Below are positions 44,050 to 57,664 of a DNA stretch of 64,000 nucleotides, one piece after another; position 1 is the first letter of the stretch; every line of letters starts with the position of its first letter. The stretch comes from Panonychus citri (taxonomy: Eukaryota; Arthropoda; Arachnida; Trombidiformes; Tetranychidae), in the NCBI RefSeq assembly GCF_014898815.1, contig NW_026515513.1:930001-994000 (forward strand), written 5' to 3'. The translations under genes and the position numbers were made by a program. The notes under the pieces were generated by a model. That model made no database searches and had not been told where the DNA came from. It saw only the letters and a list, made by a program, of their open reading frames with translations.

Positions 44050-47000
44050 TTCTGTCTCAAATATCCAGTTTCAGATTTTAGATAGATAAATTCATGGTTA
44101 CCTGTTGAAGTTCAAACAATCATTCAAAATGATGATGTTGACAGTTTATGATGATGGTGATGTGGTATGATAATGATGATTGTTAAGGTGATGAGTGATG
44201 ATATTTTCTCGTGATTGGATTGATTGATTGGAGAAAATCATGAATTGAATCAAATTTATATGAATATACATTCACCTGGTTCATGATGTTCATGTATATT
44301 ATGATTGTTACTATTTACATCTAATTGATAAGCAGAAGAGGAAAAATGAAATGGAAAATTTTGTTTTTTTTCTGCAAAAATCATGAGTTTCAATTGAACT
44401 TTTCACTTTTGTATCACGAGAAATCTCATTATATCAATCCATCATTTCATCATTCTCATGAAACATCACCATGAATTCAGAAGTGAAATTGAATATGTAA
44501 TTGAATGTGAGTCTAATTAAAGGAGATACAAAGAGAATATAAAGAGAAAAAATTCTCATAAAAGATAATAAATTCTAAATTCTCCCTGAGTTTTGACTCT
44601 ATTCTGATTTTATCTCTCGCAAGTTGATCATAATTTCTTTTCATCAGGATGATGTTTATTACTTTTCATGACTGTTCATCCATTTATTCAAGCCTTAAAC
44701 TCTGATTATTTTAATATATCATTAATATCTTCAGGTAAAAAGTTATTAACAGATTATCTTTGTAACTAAATACAAACAAGGTAAAAAGTTTCAAACAATA
44801 AACAACTAGATTATCAGAGTAAACAAATTGTTTACCTTAATCATAAAGGCGATAATCATTTGAATCACCATGAGGGAGGAAATTTTCATGATAAGCTGAG
44901 AGAGAGACTTTCATTTGATACTTTGGCTATTCTGATGACATGAATCTCAGGGTGAAAAAGAAATGATTTAATCGATGATTCTAATCAATGAGAAGAGAAG
45001 AAAATTCTTATATCAAAAGATGGAGAAAGTGAAAAAGTGATTCCAATGAGTTGGAGGAAGAGGAAAAGGAAAGACGAGACAGTGAGATGATATGATAATG
45101 ATGAGAAAGAAAGAGAAAAAGACAGAGACAGAGATGGTAGGTGGAAGATGGAAGATGAAAAAGAAGATGATGAGGATGACAAAAAGAGCGAGAGAGACGA
45201 TTGAAGATACACTTTTGAAAGTTTAATTTCCTGTAGTTGAAAAGTATTATATCTTTGAATGATATTTTCGAAAAAAAAATTCTCTTCCCTTTCATCATCT
45301 TATTCCAATGATGATAGTAATGAAGATTATTGTGTTTTCGAAATAACGAAAAAAAAATAAAGGAAAACAAGAATTCGAGGGTTTGGAAGATAAAATTGTT
45401 TAGTAAATAATGATAAGTGTAAATGTATTTCTCTCTTGGAATCAGAGCATTTTGATTAACTTTTCAAAATCCTCTCTCTCTCTTTATTTTTTTCCATTGG
45501 AATATCTTTCACTTTATCATCCTTATCTTCATGATTATCATCCAGTTATCCATGATGATGATGATGAAGATTCAGCAAGAATTCAGTTGTTTGAATTTTC
45601 TTCCTTATTCCTGATTAAAGTTAAGAAGATGAAGAAGAAAAAAACTATTTATCATTTACTTATTTTCTGTTTATCTCATTTCCCTTTTTTTTCATATTAT
45701 ATTCTTGTAAATTCACATGAATTCATTTTCATGATAACACTTGAGAAAATCAGTTTAGTATCATGTATCTGAATGAATCAATGGTGTAAGGATTTAATAG
45801 CATCATCAACATGATAATCATTTAGATTGCGCTTCTTGTTAAATTTGATTGTTACACCAACACAATTTGTTTTTACAATTTGTAATTCGTGTCTTTTATT
45901 ATAATCATTAGGAAAAATAAATCATTCATTTTGATTCTGTCAACATTATTGGATTATTATGATTATTATTTTCTCATTAAACTTGAACTTGATTTGGGAA
46001 AATTAATTGTTTCAATTAGTAGGTCATTGTCATTGATTGATTGTTAACCTGTTTCCCTTTATACATAATATAATTTGAATTAACTAATCAACTTCTAGTT
46101 CAACAATTAGATTGATCAATTTTTTTCCTATTCTTTTCCTAGTTTTTTTTTTACTCAATCTGATTCTCATTAATTAAACACAATTAATCACATATTCACA
46201 TCAATTAGTGTTTACTTAAGGTTTAAATCGGTTAATCATCTTCTTATCAAGTATAGAATTGAGTAATTTACTAGAATTAATTGTTAACTTTAACTTGGAA
46301 CTTGTGAGTTGCATTAGAAAAGAGAGAAAAAAAACTTTTCAAAAGTTTCGAATTTAAAAGTTCTAATAACAAACTCTCAGCGTTATTTCATCATCTTCTC
46401 GAATCATTGATGATTATAATCAACAATTAACGGATGAAAAAGTTATCCTATTACACTGAACAATTAAGATATGTTAATATTATTATAAGAAAAATATGAC
46501 AATTTAATTGATTGTTATTTGATTGTTGAAAAAAAAAACAATCTAACGGGTTAATGTTAATCGTTTACGAGTTGATTGTCATGTCAATCAATTTGTTTAT
46601 ACAATTTAATTGGGCTAATCAGATGATATTGTTAAGATGGTATTAAGATGTAATATTAAGACAGGAGGTGGAACCTTTTTCCCACCCACTGAACTTTTCA
46701 TCTTGAGGAAATTTTTTCCTTCCCTGATAAAATATTCATTATCCAAAGTAAATGGGTCTTGGTGTATCTCCATCTTCATCTTCATCAACTTATCAACATT
46801 TTTTGCTCCTTCTCCATCTTTTTTCTGCCATCATCCTCATCTCTAAATTGTTATCATTTCCAACTAATTAATAAACGTAACACGGTGGATATAATGTATT
46901 TCATGATATAATAATACCCTGTGTGTGTCTCTCTCTCAGTTTCAGGATATGATATTGAGACAAAAGGTTAATCAAGCCATGAGTAAATTGCCTGAGATTT

Positions 47001-50000
47001 TGATTCTGAATCACTTTTAATGAATTTCACTTCGAAAGGTTCCTTGAGCTTTTTGGAATAATAATTTTTTTCCTCTCAACTTTTCCAAGTTCATGATAGT
47101 TTCATATGTTACCTTGAATACTCAAAGTATTCATTTCAACTGTTGGTGAAATTACAATAAAAGTACTAAAAATAATAGTAATTAAAAGCTTCTGTTATTA
47201 AGTCTGAAATTGTTTCAATTTCAGAAGGGAAAAAAATTCCTTTATTGATTTATATATTGGTTGACATTCACCATGAATTTCATGGTAAATCTAATCATTA
47301 GCATCTGATTTCTTACTGGTCATAATAATGTCCATCCTCATTTATGATGATAATAAATAGCTCACTTAACCAAGGTAACACCATGAATGATCAAACTGTC
47401 AAATTATATGAAGATGAATCTTAATCTGAATCAATGATAACAATTCTGATACTCAGATATTTCAGTTATTGGAACTGATTAGTTAGATAATTGGATGAAA
47501 TTGATTTGGATTAATAACAATGGGGATTTATCATTTATCTTATTATATCAGAGATTAATTTTCATTCTTCTTTTTCATGATTGTTTCCGCTTCCGATCTT
47601 AAACTTTCCTAGGGCCACATTTCTGGGGACGGACTAATCCAAAATGGGTCTTATGTAATAAGGGTAGACGACAATCACCAATTGACATTGACCCGGAAGC
47701 CTTGCTCTTTGACCCTTTTCTTTCACCTCTACAATTGATCGGTGACCATGTAAGTTAAAAAACATTTTACTCCCTCATCTTTATCATCCTCATTATCTTA
47801 ACTTCATCATCTTCATCTGCTCTCTCTCTCTCACTCTCTCACTCTCTGTTATAATGTGTTTACTGTCATCAACAAATCTCAAGTCATTAATAAAAGTCCT
47901 CACTCCCTCTCTTCCTACTCCACCCCAAGTCACTGCTCTCTCTCTCTCTATGGTCTAATAGCTTCATAATGATTAAGGTATATAAGATTCAGTTAATACC
48001 TTTACCATGAGACGGAAAATTGAACTCGATCTCATGTCAACATCAGTCAAAGATTTGATATCATATTATTATATAATAATATGTAGGGTGAGGGGAAAAG
48101 TTCCAAGAGAAAAAAGAATTTCAACCCCCAACACCAGTTCACCTTATCAATTATCTTGGCATGAATATCAGAACCATGAAGTTAATAGTAACTTTTTTTC
48201 ATGGAGTTATCTCTTAATTCATAATTAAAGTTGATCCACCACAGCCTTGAACAAGTATTTTCACTAACAGGATCCGGAAAGAGTTGATAACCTTTACATT
48301 TAATCAGATTGAGAAATTTTTTCCACCTTTAACATTAAGATAAACTCAGTGTCAAGATCATTTATCTTCTCCTTCACCTTCATCTTCATCTTACTTTTTA
48401 TCATCTATCCCACTTATCTTATCATCTCATTTCCTTCCTTGACTCTTTTTTTTCGTACTCTCTCTTCATTATCTTATCTCTCTCTCTTATGTCATCTTCC
48501 CTGGATTAGGTGAATGGGAACTTGATTAATACAGGTCGAGGTATAATCTTCAAAGTATCAGGATTAAACAAAACAGACACTTTCAACCTTGACTCAAGCT
48601 CATTATCATCATCGTCGACTTCCTCTTCCTCCTCTCCACCTCCTTCCGTGAGTCTAACTAATGGTCCATTAACCTACCGTTACACCTTGAACCATTTCGC
48701 CCTCCATTATGGTCGTAACTTATCAAAAGGCTCTGAACACACAATCGGTGGTATTCAATTTCCAGGGGAAATTCAGTTTTATGCATATAACTCTCTTCTC
48801 TATGACTCATACGAAGAGGCCTCACTTCGAGCCCATGGGGTCGTAGCGGTTTCCGTCCTTCTCCAGATATCCCATGATCCAAAACAGGCCAATAATCAGC
48901 TCAAAAGGATAACCCATGCACTTAAAAATATCACCACCAAAGGTACAAACATTTACACTGAATTTATCCTGAAATTTGCCCTGAAAATTTCTAACCTCAA
49001 GCAATAGTTTCAACGAGAAACTCATAAAATTGGAAAGCTAATTAATTTCAATGATCAACTTAATCTTTTTTCAGATAATATAATCATGTTAACATGATGT
49101 TATCCCTTCCCCTCATTTATCATCAGAATTTGAAATGAATAACATTTTCCCTGTTTTTTTTATTCTCTATCATGATAATATTCAGATAGCATTTCAAATG
49201 CTAGAATTTATATTATGAAACATGTGATACATTACATATTATCCAATAGTGGAAAAGAGGGAAATTTTTATAAGTAAAAAAAGTTCATGAGTAACTTTCA
49301 GGGGAAGAGATGAAAAGTTATTCAAGATTATCATTGTAATCTGAGTAAATGAAATATTATTACAATTATTAAGATATCATTTTCAGATTGAATTACCATG
49401 AATTCAAATTTATTTATCATTAACCTTTTTTTTTGTTCATCTTGAGTGAAAAAAGTTCATTGAGTTATTCAGACAATTGTATTATTATAATAACATGATA
49501 AAATTTCACATCATTTCAGAATTTTTTCTGAAATCAGAAAAAGTTTCAATTTTTCTCATTACTGAAAATTCTGATTGTTCATTTCCATCATGTATCATCG
49601 TTTTCATCTCTTCTCAATTTATTTACCATTGATTTTGTGTTGTTCTTATTGTTACATGATGATTATCATTCTGATTTCTCTCTCTCTCTCTCTCTCTTTA
49701 CTCCCTGGATTCAGGAAGCTTTCAAAAGATTGAATCTCTGTCAATCTCTGAGATTATGCCTGAAGCTATGAGGCGACAATATTTAACCTACGATGGCTCA
49801 TTGACAATACCTGGTTGTTATGAGACAGTTCAATGGATTATACTGAACAAACCGATCTACATGACAAGTCACCTTTTCCATTCTCTGAGAATATCATCTT
49901 CAACTGAACCTTCTCATGGTGGTGACAATTTTCGTCCAATTCAAAGACTCAATTCCCGACCCATTAGGACCAACATAAATTTTGAAACTTCATTTGAGGT

Positions 50001-51409
50001 AAGTTAACTTTTCTTTCACAAAGACAATTAACTTAACTCCCCAAGATATATTCAGTTGACCAAGTTCATTATCATGAAATGACAACAATAACAGACAATC
50101 AAAGTAAACAATAGATTCTGATAACAATGATAATGAAATTGAAAATTTATACCGAAACAATTACTTACACTGGTTAGTATCAGTTATTTGTATCAACATG
50201 ATGAACAATAATGGTGATGTTTCAATGAATATGAAAAACATTCAGTGGGGTGGGAAAAATAGGACAATGGTCAGTGAAAAGATGACCAATGAAGTAAGAA
50301 TTGATAATGAATATATTAGATAATGTAAATTGGTTTTACATCAATTAAGTTAATCATTCAGGGAAAATGTTTCCCTGACAATAACCATGAATAGTTTCAT
50401 ATAACCTTCTGGTCAGTATAATGGTCAAGACTAATATCTTATTCATATTTGTAATCCTGGTAAATCTGAAATCTTAATTCATATCTTAATAGTTATGAGT
50501 TTACAATCTAAACCTTAAGCCGATGGAGATAATCAATTGGTTAATCATATTGAGAATATATTAATACAAATGAATTAATAGTTGTTCTTGAAAATGGAAA
50601 ATTGTATTTGTAATTGTTGTGTTTGTTTATCTTCAATTTCAGGATAATTTAGAGCATGAGAATGAAAAATTGGATACAAATGAAGTTGGAACTCAATTGA
50701 ATAGTAAAAAATTGGATGAAAATGATGTTACATTTACAACTACGAGTTCCAATGGTTCCAAGAGGAAAAGTTCATGTTCCATGAAAAGATCTGTCACCTA
50801 CAGAGGTTTGTTTTCATTCATTTATACATCATTTACTTTTCTTCCCTTATCTTCATCTTCATCTTTTATCTTGATGACTCTTTTTGCATTTGTTTCTATT
50901 GCAATTTAAAAACCACCGTCTTTAATATTAACCTTAGAAAAGTAGAAATAATAATCTTCATGATAATTGAATTTCTATCTACAAATTCAGTTCTCTCTCT
51001 CTCTTTTCCTCTTGATTGATACTTGTCATCATCATGAAACATTAACAATTCAATTGTAATCAAAAGGTGACATCACATCATCAACAGTTATTATTTTATA
51101 TTAGTTCATATTCAGAATCAGAACTTTTTTTTACTCTGTTCATCTTTATTTTCGTGGTTTCTTTTCATGGTAAATTATTAACTTCATATTGAAACATTTA
51201 TGAGATAATAAACTTCATGAGTTGGTTGATATCATGTGAATTCTGAATAGTTCATATTCACAATTGAAGTCACAATTTAAATCTTGTTTTTGCTTCGAGT
51301 CTTTTGTATATTCATCAATCGAATCAAATTAAATTGTTAACTGTAACTTAAATTTTCTCTTTCTAATTAATCTACAGCTAATTCACCTAAGATTGTAATT
51401 GAAAATTAA
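35649..51409 (+). CDS. Carbonic anhydrase-related protein (CA10/CA11-like), secreted, non-catalytic
   Basis: Exons: 35649-35826, 47613-47749, 48510-48942, 49715-49998, 50643-50805, 51378-51409; all phases agree (about 408 residues). The N-terminus has a hydrophobic signal-like segment (WMTIIFISVNYMLSSF), then WEQWWAYEGISG, as in vertebrate CA10/11. Conserved: GRRQSPIDI, NGPLTYRYTLNHFALHYG, KGSEHTIGGIQFPGEIQF, YLTYDGSLTIPGCYETVQWI, DNFRPIQRLN. Two of three zinc ligands are replaced (first His by Ala in HFALHYG, third by Gln in GEIQF), so no CO2 hydration. CA10/11 are secreted neurexin partners in vertebrates. Odd: a Ser-rich insert (SSSLSSSSTSSSSSPPPSVS) in exon 3 and a long basic/Ser-rich tail. 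The last exon is short (ANSPKIVIEN); reading through the weak donor at 50806 gives a different tail ending at 50909. Confidence 0.9.
37398..37424. repeat. (CT)n microsatellite
   Basis: About 27 bases of CT inside the long intron of the CA-related gene. Confidence 0.9.
42294..42317. repeat. (CT)n microsatellite
   Basis: About 24 bases of CT next to a purine-rich stretch (42235-42280), in the same intron. Confidence 0.9.
44015..44044. repeat. (GA)n microsatellite
   Basis: About 30 bases of GA in the same intron. Confidence 0.9.
49677..49696. repeat. (CT)n tract just upstream of a splice acceptor
   Basis: A CT run ending about 18 bases before the acceptor (TTCAG at 49710-49714) of exon 4 of the CA-related gene; it can act as the polypyrimidine tract. 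Confidence 0.8.
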
Positions 51410-54400
51410 TGGTAATCATTAAATTGGAATCCTGTTAATTGTTGGTGATCAACTTTGTTAATCGTTTATTAGGATTAATTAAGTTTCATTGGAACCGGAT
51501 CAAAGCAAAGTATCAATTAATTAATAACTTATTTTCCACTTGCAGTTGATTAATTGTTGAGTTTATTAATAGTAGCCGATAATCATTTGTAATAATTAAC
51601 TCAATCTCGATGACATTTGTTGCTCAAGTTAATTCAATTCAAAGTAATCAATGTAAGTATTGATTAATTATCATCACCATCATCCTGTTTATTTTAATTA
51701 AACTAATTGTTAATTTCTCTCAAATTTTTCAATTAATAGCAATGTCTATCAAGACACATTAATAACAATTAAAGGACCCAATGGACAGACAATTAATATG
51801 ATTATCTTAATCAGAATAGCCTTTGTTTTGATTTGTTTTGTTTTGTATTTTAATGACAATCTAACCAGAAAAAAATTGTTGATCAACAATTAACTGATTG
51901 TAACCAAGTTTATCAAGTAAAATGGTAACAAACAAAATGCTTTTAATAAATTGTAAATTCTGTCAATTTGATCACAATAAAGATGCTCAATGAAATTTAA
52001 ATTGTTCACAAATCGATTCACCTTATTAAAGTTTCCATGAGGAATATGATTCGGAAGCTAATCTTTAATCCTAATCTGCAAAAAAAAGATTACTAAAAAT
52101 AATGATAATCCAAGATGAAGAAAAAAGTTTCTTTCGATTTCAAGTTCGAGCTTGTAAACTTTAAACCTTTCATGATATTCAGCTGAATCGTGATAAATTA
52201 TCAAAGGCAAATATTAGTAAGTTAATGATTAAATTTGGAGACAAAAAAAACATTGGAAACATAATATGTTAGTATATTAATTGTTCATTAAAACAATTAA
52301 CTTAATCCATTAGTTGAGCAATTTCATCACTGGATCCAAAGGGTTTGTTTATTTGAATAGATTATCATCTTATCCCCACTGAGTTATTGTGCCCTTTGTC
52401 TTGCCCACCCCACCTCATGATATTGTCTCATGTTACTGAAAAATTGATAATAATACATTAATATCAATGAACAATTATTATATTGTTGTTGATTACCTTA
52501 AGGTTGATTTAATAATGATAAAAATACTTTGTCTCATTGTTCATGAAGGTAAATTAAACTTGTGAGCACAATTAATATGAAAATAATATTATTATAATTT
52601 TACCTGAACTTTTGTTCATTTAACTGAGTAATTAATTCATGGTGGATCAACTAATTACACCCAGTAACACAGTAAGATTATGAGAGAGGGTAAAACAATA
52701 AGTTGATTAATTACAGCTAATGAATTCATATCATCATGAACAACAATTAATCAACATTCAACTTTGATTTGTGATAAACAAGAAAATAAAAAACTAATTG
52801 TTCAGAAAAATCAATGATCAATAATAATGGTAATATTTGAAATTCAAATGGATTCTCATGATAACCATGGTAATTTTTTTACCAAATGAGCAAATATGAA
52901 TGAGACATGAAACATAATCATGTTAATATAAATTTCCACAGGTAACAACTGACCAGTATTGGTCAGTGTGAGTATCATGTCAGATTATCATATCTACATG
53001 AATCGATGGTCACTATTACATCACCAAGAAATAATTGCATCAGAATCTGAATAATATACAGCTTCTGAATTTACTCCCGAAATCTTTCATCTCTTACTCA
53101 TCTCATGATACGATCAGTAAACTCAATCGACTGATTCGGACATGAACTTGAACATAAGAAAAAAAGTTCTTGGCACTGAATTGTTACAATAACAGATCCA
53201 AATTGAATAGTAAACATCATTATCATGATAAACATGAACACATGTTACAAGAATCATATTGTTATATTAAAATAAGAGTGAGATCATTATGATTATTATC
53301 AACCGAAGTACTTAGAGTTACTTTGCTTCCCTAATCTTTTTAGAACTTTTTTCTTCCTCGAACTTGTTCGAATTTTAAATTCTTTCTTCTTCTTATTCCA
53401 CTTCCTCTCTCTCTCTCTCTCTCTCCCTTGAAGCAATTTTTCACCCTCCACCTAATGGTTATCATGATAATATTTTTCCATATTCAGAATGGAACAACTT
53501 CTTTAACAATTCAAATTACAATATGATGATGATCGAAGTGAACCAAAATTTTGTTAGTTCGAAACTTTTTTTCTTCTTCTTCTCTTCGACAAATAATTTT
53601 CTTTTCTTTCACTTTGATGACAATGATGAAATTTAAACGATTATAATGATTATTATTTTCTGAGGGTGAGAACTTGGGGAGATGGAAATGACGAGAAGTT
53701 AAAGTTCTGAGGTGTTCAACAGGAAACCGGAAGTTTCTTCGGTTACGAGAAGAGAGGAAAAAAAAGTTCTAAGGTTATCATTATTATCTTTTAATTCAGT
53801 TTGCAATTTAATGTTGATAGAAAAACTTTTTTTCCATTATATCTAATGGCAGATTATTAAGTTTCTCCTTAATTTTTTGATTAAATTTTCAGGCCAACAC
53901 TCATTATCTTTTTGATGAATCTCATTCATTTGAATTTTATTCCATCATCATCATCATGTTGCAAATCATTTCGAGTTCATTTAGAGTATTTAATCTGATT
54001 AGATGATGAAGAATCAACAATTCACCTTTTTTACTTTTACTTATTCCAAAGATTATTATTATATTGGAATAAGAATTTCAAAGTTTGAACATTTCTCGAA
54101 TTTAAAGTTTACTCTTCGATCACATTATTACCTATTAGTTGTTCATTGTTGATTAATCAGCTTGGAATTGATTTGAAAATCAAATCAAAGGCAAATGATA
54201 ATTCTGATGATATATTGATGATAATTTAGAGATGATTCAATTTCGCATGTACCTGTTTTCTTGCTTATTCAATTATTGTATTGGTGGAAACAACAAGAAA
54301 TCAATTTCATTTGATTCAGTTGAATGAATAGTTTCCTGTGATATTTTTCTTGCTTCCTACATAACCAAGAATCATGATCTCCTTTTCCCCGTTTTTGTTG

Positions 54401-54928
54401 AATTCATTGAAATTCCAGGTAATAAAAAGTTCTGCAAGGAAATGGGGCTGATATATTGGTTTATATTTCTTATTGTTTCCATGATGTTATTGGTAAACAG
54501 GGGGAGAGAGAGAGAGAAAAAAATTCCTCATGAAATTCAAGATGTGTAAAGATGCCAATAGTTATTCACCCAGGTTGAAATAAGATGTTACTTGGATTTT
54601 GTTAATAATAATTTGATCCAATTGATTTAACAATTGATATTATTTTTTCTGCTTAGCCTGAGGGTTTATCATGTTATTGTTAGATCTCAGTGTACACAGT
54701 TTACGTTGATTTGTCACTAAAAATTCAATATGGATCAAGAGGCTTTCACATTTCTGGATTAAATTACATTCTAATCTGATTAATCCAATCTAATGATGGC
54801 ATTTTGTTCTTGATAACAATTTAAAGTGAATATAAAATATTATCTATACATGAATTTTATAGTTTATCTAGTTATAGTCATTAATCTAATATTATCTACA
54901 GAATAATTGTTATTAATTGGTATTATTG
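51410..54928. other. Intergenic region between the CA-related gene and MARS2
   Basis: No gene recognised in 3.5 kb. 51.3-52.3 kb is dense in TTAATTGTT-like words; a (CT)n tract is at 53405-53425, and TTATCATGATAA occurs at 53220 and 53459. Both flanking genes end here (convergent), so their 3' UTRs lie at its edges. Confidence 0.65.
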
Positions 54929-56835
54929 CTATCTAATTCTGTTGAATAAAATTGATTCAAGTTCAGTATTTAGAGGTCGTTCTGGTGATGAATTTTCTGG
55001 GAGTAAACGTGGTGTTGCATAGGACCAAAATCTTTCTTCCGTTGGAATGGACAATTTATCCAACAATTTGGTTGACATTTGTGGTATCACTGGTTGCATT
55101 AATATTCCAACAACTCTGAGAGCTTCAAAAGCTAAGTAAATCACTGAATATAGTTGTTCATGTTTCTCTGGGTCTTTAGCAAGTTCCCAGGGTTTAGAGT
55201 CTTGGACCATTTTATTTGCCATACGAAGTGAACTCATGATTAGGTCAATTCCATCGTAAAAATGAGCCTCACTGAAACATGAATCCACTTTGGACGATAA
55301 TTGGATTAGACTATCAATTAGATTATCTGCTTGAAGTTGAGATAAATGTTTGTGATCTGGAGTTTTCGGGTAGATTTGTTTAAGGTTAATCTTAGGGGCA
55401 CAACATCGACTCAGGAGGTTACCAAAAGTATCAGCGAGATCCATGTTGAGAAAATAACACATCTGAGATTCACTGAAATCTATGATGAAAATTAAAGAGA
55501 TTAGAAAAATGTTATTTAGAAATAACCATTAGTTACTTACTTCCATCATCATGTGGAACTGCTTGTCGAAGGAGAAAATATCTTATCCATTCTTGGGAAT
55601 AGGTTTGAAGAAGGTTAAAGGGATCAACGATATTTTGTCGACTTTTTGACATTTTGACACCGTCAACAGTCCAGTGTGAGTGACAGATTATCCGTTTGGG
55701 TAATTCTAATTTAGCTGCTAATAAAAAGGCAGGCCAATAGATTCCATGAAATTTGATAATATCTTTACCAATAACGTGACAGTCTGGAGGCCAAAATTGT
55801 GACAGATTAGGATAACCGGCAACAGTTAAGTAATTGACAAGAGCATCAAGCCAAACGTAAATCTATGAAAAATGTATTCAGATGATTACAATTGATCAGG
55901 ACAATAATAAGTAAATTCTTACCCGTTGTGATTCATCTGAAGGCACGGGTACTCCCCAAGAGAGTCTAGATATTGGCCTGGAAATTGAGATGTCGTTGAG
56001 TCCTTGTTTAATCAAATGAACTACTAATTGATGGAATATATTTGGTTTGATAGAAATTTTTTCCGTCTCGTAATAGTTTATCAATGGTTCAGAGAATTGG
56101 CTCAATTTGAACATGTAGTTTTCCTCTTCAAACCATTCGAGTACATGTCCAGATTCGGTAGAGATTTTAACCTTTATCCCGTCGATATCTTTTTCTTCAA
56201 TCGAACTTGATGGTAAAAATGTTTCATCGGACACTGAATACCAACCAGAATATTTAGATTTATAAATATAACCATTGTTAACCAATTGATTCCAAAAGTG
56301 TTGCACAGCAATTAAGTGACTAGAATCTGTGGTTCGGATGAAATGAGTGTTTCCAATATTAAAGGTTGAACATAGATTGGCAAACCTTTTGGAAATGTTA
56401 TCACAAAACTGTTGAGGCTCAAAACCTCGAGCTAAAGCAGCTCGTTGTATCTTAAGAAAAAAATAAGAATAAATTAGAATTAGAATTAATCAATCAGCTC
56501 AACAAATAATCCCTTAAACAATTAAACAACTAACCTTAAGACCATGTTCATCAGTTCCAGTTGTAAACATGGTCGGTTCAGCACCTTTTAACCTTGCGAG
56601 ACGATGTAAGGCATCAGTAACAACCAACGTATGAACATGACCAATATGAGGATCTAATTAAAATCAAATAACCAAAAAAAAATTCACAAATGAAATCAAT
56701 TTGAATTCAAATGAAAAACAATTAACTGGACAGAAAAAAATACTCACCAGCATTCACATAAAATATTGGAGTAGATATAAAGTAATTACTACTAACAGGA
56801 TGAATCCTCGAATAAAGGTTACTAATTAATCTCAT
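54929..56835 (-). CDS. MARS2: Mitochondrial methionyl-tRNA synthetase
   Basis: Charges mitochondrial tRNA-Met. Exons (minus): 56835-56748, 56653-56535, 56450-55923, 55862-55541, 55479-54929; phases agree, 535 residues (human MARS2 has 593). Class I signatures: PHIGH in VNADPHIGHVHTLVVTDALH (HIGH motif, created across the first splice) and KMSKS in HWTVDGVKMSKSRQNIVDP. Also TTGTDEHGLK, FIRTTDSSHLIAVQHFWNQL, YSGWYSVSDETFLP, WGVPVPSDESQRIYVWLDAL and GKDIIKFHGIYWPAFLL. No C-terminal dimerisation (EMAP-like) domain, as expected for the mitochondrial enzyme. The N-terminal 20 residues are basic/hydroxylated and suit a targeting peptide. Divergent from TXNL4A, 330 bases between start codons. Confidence 0.95.
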
Positions 56836-57165
56836 AATAACAATAAATCTAAAAAGAAAACAAGTTAATTACAATTAAATTAAATCTAAAAGAAAATAAC
56901 AAAAGAAGAGAAATTTAAAAAGAGAACATGTTGAGAGTCACGTGATCGAACAGATGATTTCGAAAAAAAAATATTCTTTTTTTCATTTGTTGCTATTCCA
57001 GAAAATTCTGAGTAAGAATTTCTTATTACCTCATTTCGTTTGTGAATGTAAACGTTAATTGTCCATCGAATTAAAGTAATTAACCATTTTAAATTATTCT
57101 TTTTGATTGTTGTTTGTTGTTGAGATTTTGTTTCTATTGAATTGTAACTGATTTTCTTTGAAAAA

Positions 57166-57664
57166 ATGTCTTTTATGTTACAGCATCTTCGCAATGGTTG
57201 GGAGGTTGACCAGGCGATTTTGTCAGAGGAAGATCGGGTTGTTATTATACGATTTGGACACGATTGGGATCCGACTTGTATGAAAATGGATGAGACACTT
57301 TATGGTGTTGCTGAAAAGGTAAGGGTGTTCTCTTTACAATCATTAATAGTGATCAAATAGTAATCTAATTTGGGCTTTTTATTTTCAGGTTAAAAATTTT
57401 GCTGTCATCTATTTGGTGGATATAAGTGAAGTTCCTGATTTCAACAAAATGTACGAGTTATATGATCCATGTACAGTTATGTTTTTCTTTCGAAATAAGC
57501 ATATAATGATTGATCTGGGAACTGGTAACAATAATAAGATCAATTGGGCTCTGGAAAATAAGCAAGAATTGATCGATATAATTGAAACCGTTTACAGAGG
57601 AGCAAGAAAAGGTCGCGGTTTGGTTGTATCTCCGAAAGATTATTCAACTAAATATCGATATTGA
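57166..57664 (+). CDS. TXNL4A: Thioredoxin-like U5 snRNP protein TXNL4A (DIM1)
   Basis: U5 15 kDa protein of the U4/U6.U5 tri-snRNP, needed for pre-mRNA splicing. Exon 1 is 57166-57318 and exon 2 is 57389-57664, giving 142 residues, exactly the length of the human protein and nearly identical to it. Thioredoxin fold without a CxxC active site (FGHDWDPTCMKMDE); ends RKGRGLVVSPKDYSTKYRY. The intron is 70 bases. Confidence 0.97.

Larger units (their letters stand above)
35827..47612 (+). other. First intron of the CA-related gene (11.8 kb)
   Basis: No exon, RNA gene or transposon recognised. AT-rich, with (CT)n/(GA)n tracts, ATC/GAT repeats, and recurring words AAAAAGTTC, TTATCATGATAA and TTAATTGTT. 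Frames up to 120 codons exist (45.0-45.8 kb) but are simple-sequence translations. Its size, an order of magnitude above most introns here, suggests regulatory content. Confidence 0.7.

Noticed and set aside
45008..45772. Open frames of about 120 codons in the long CA-related intron
   Set aside because: Simple-sequence composition and no splice-compatible similarity to the CA family.
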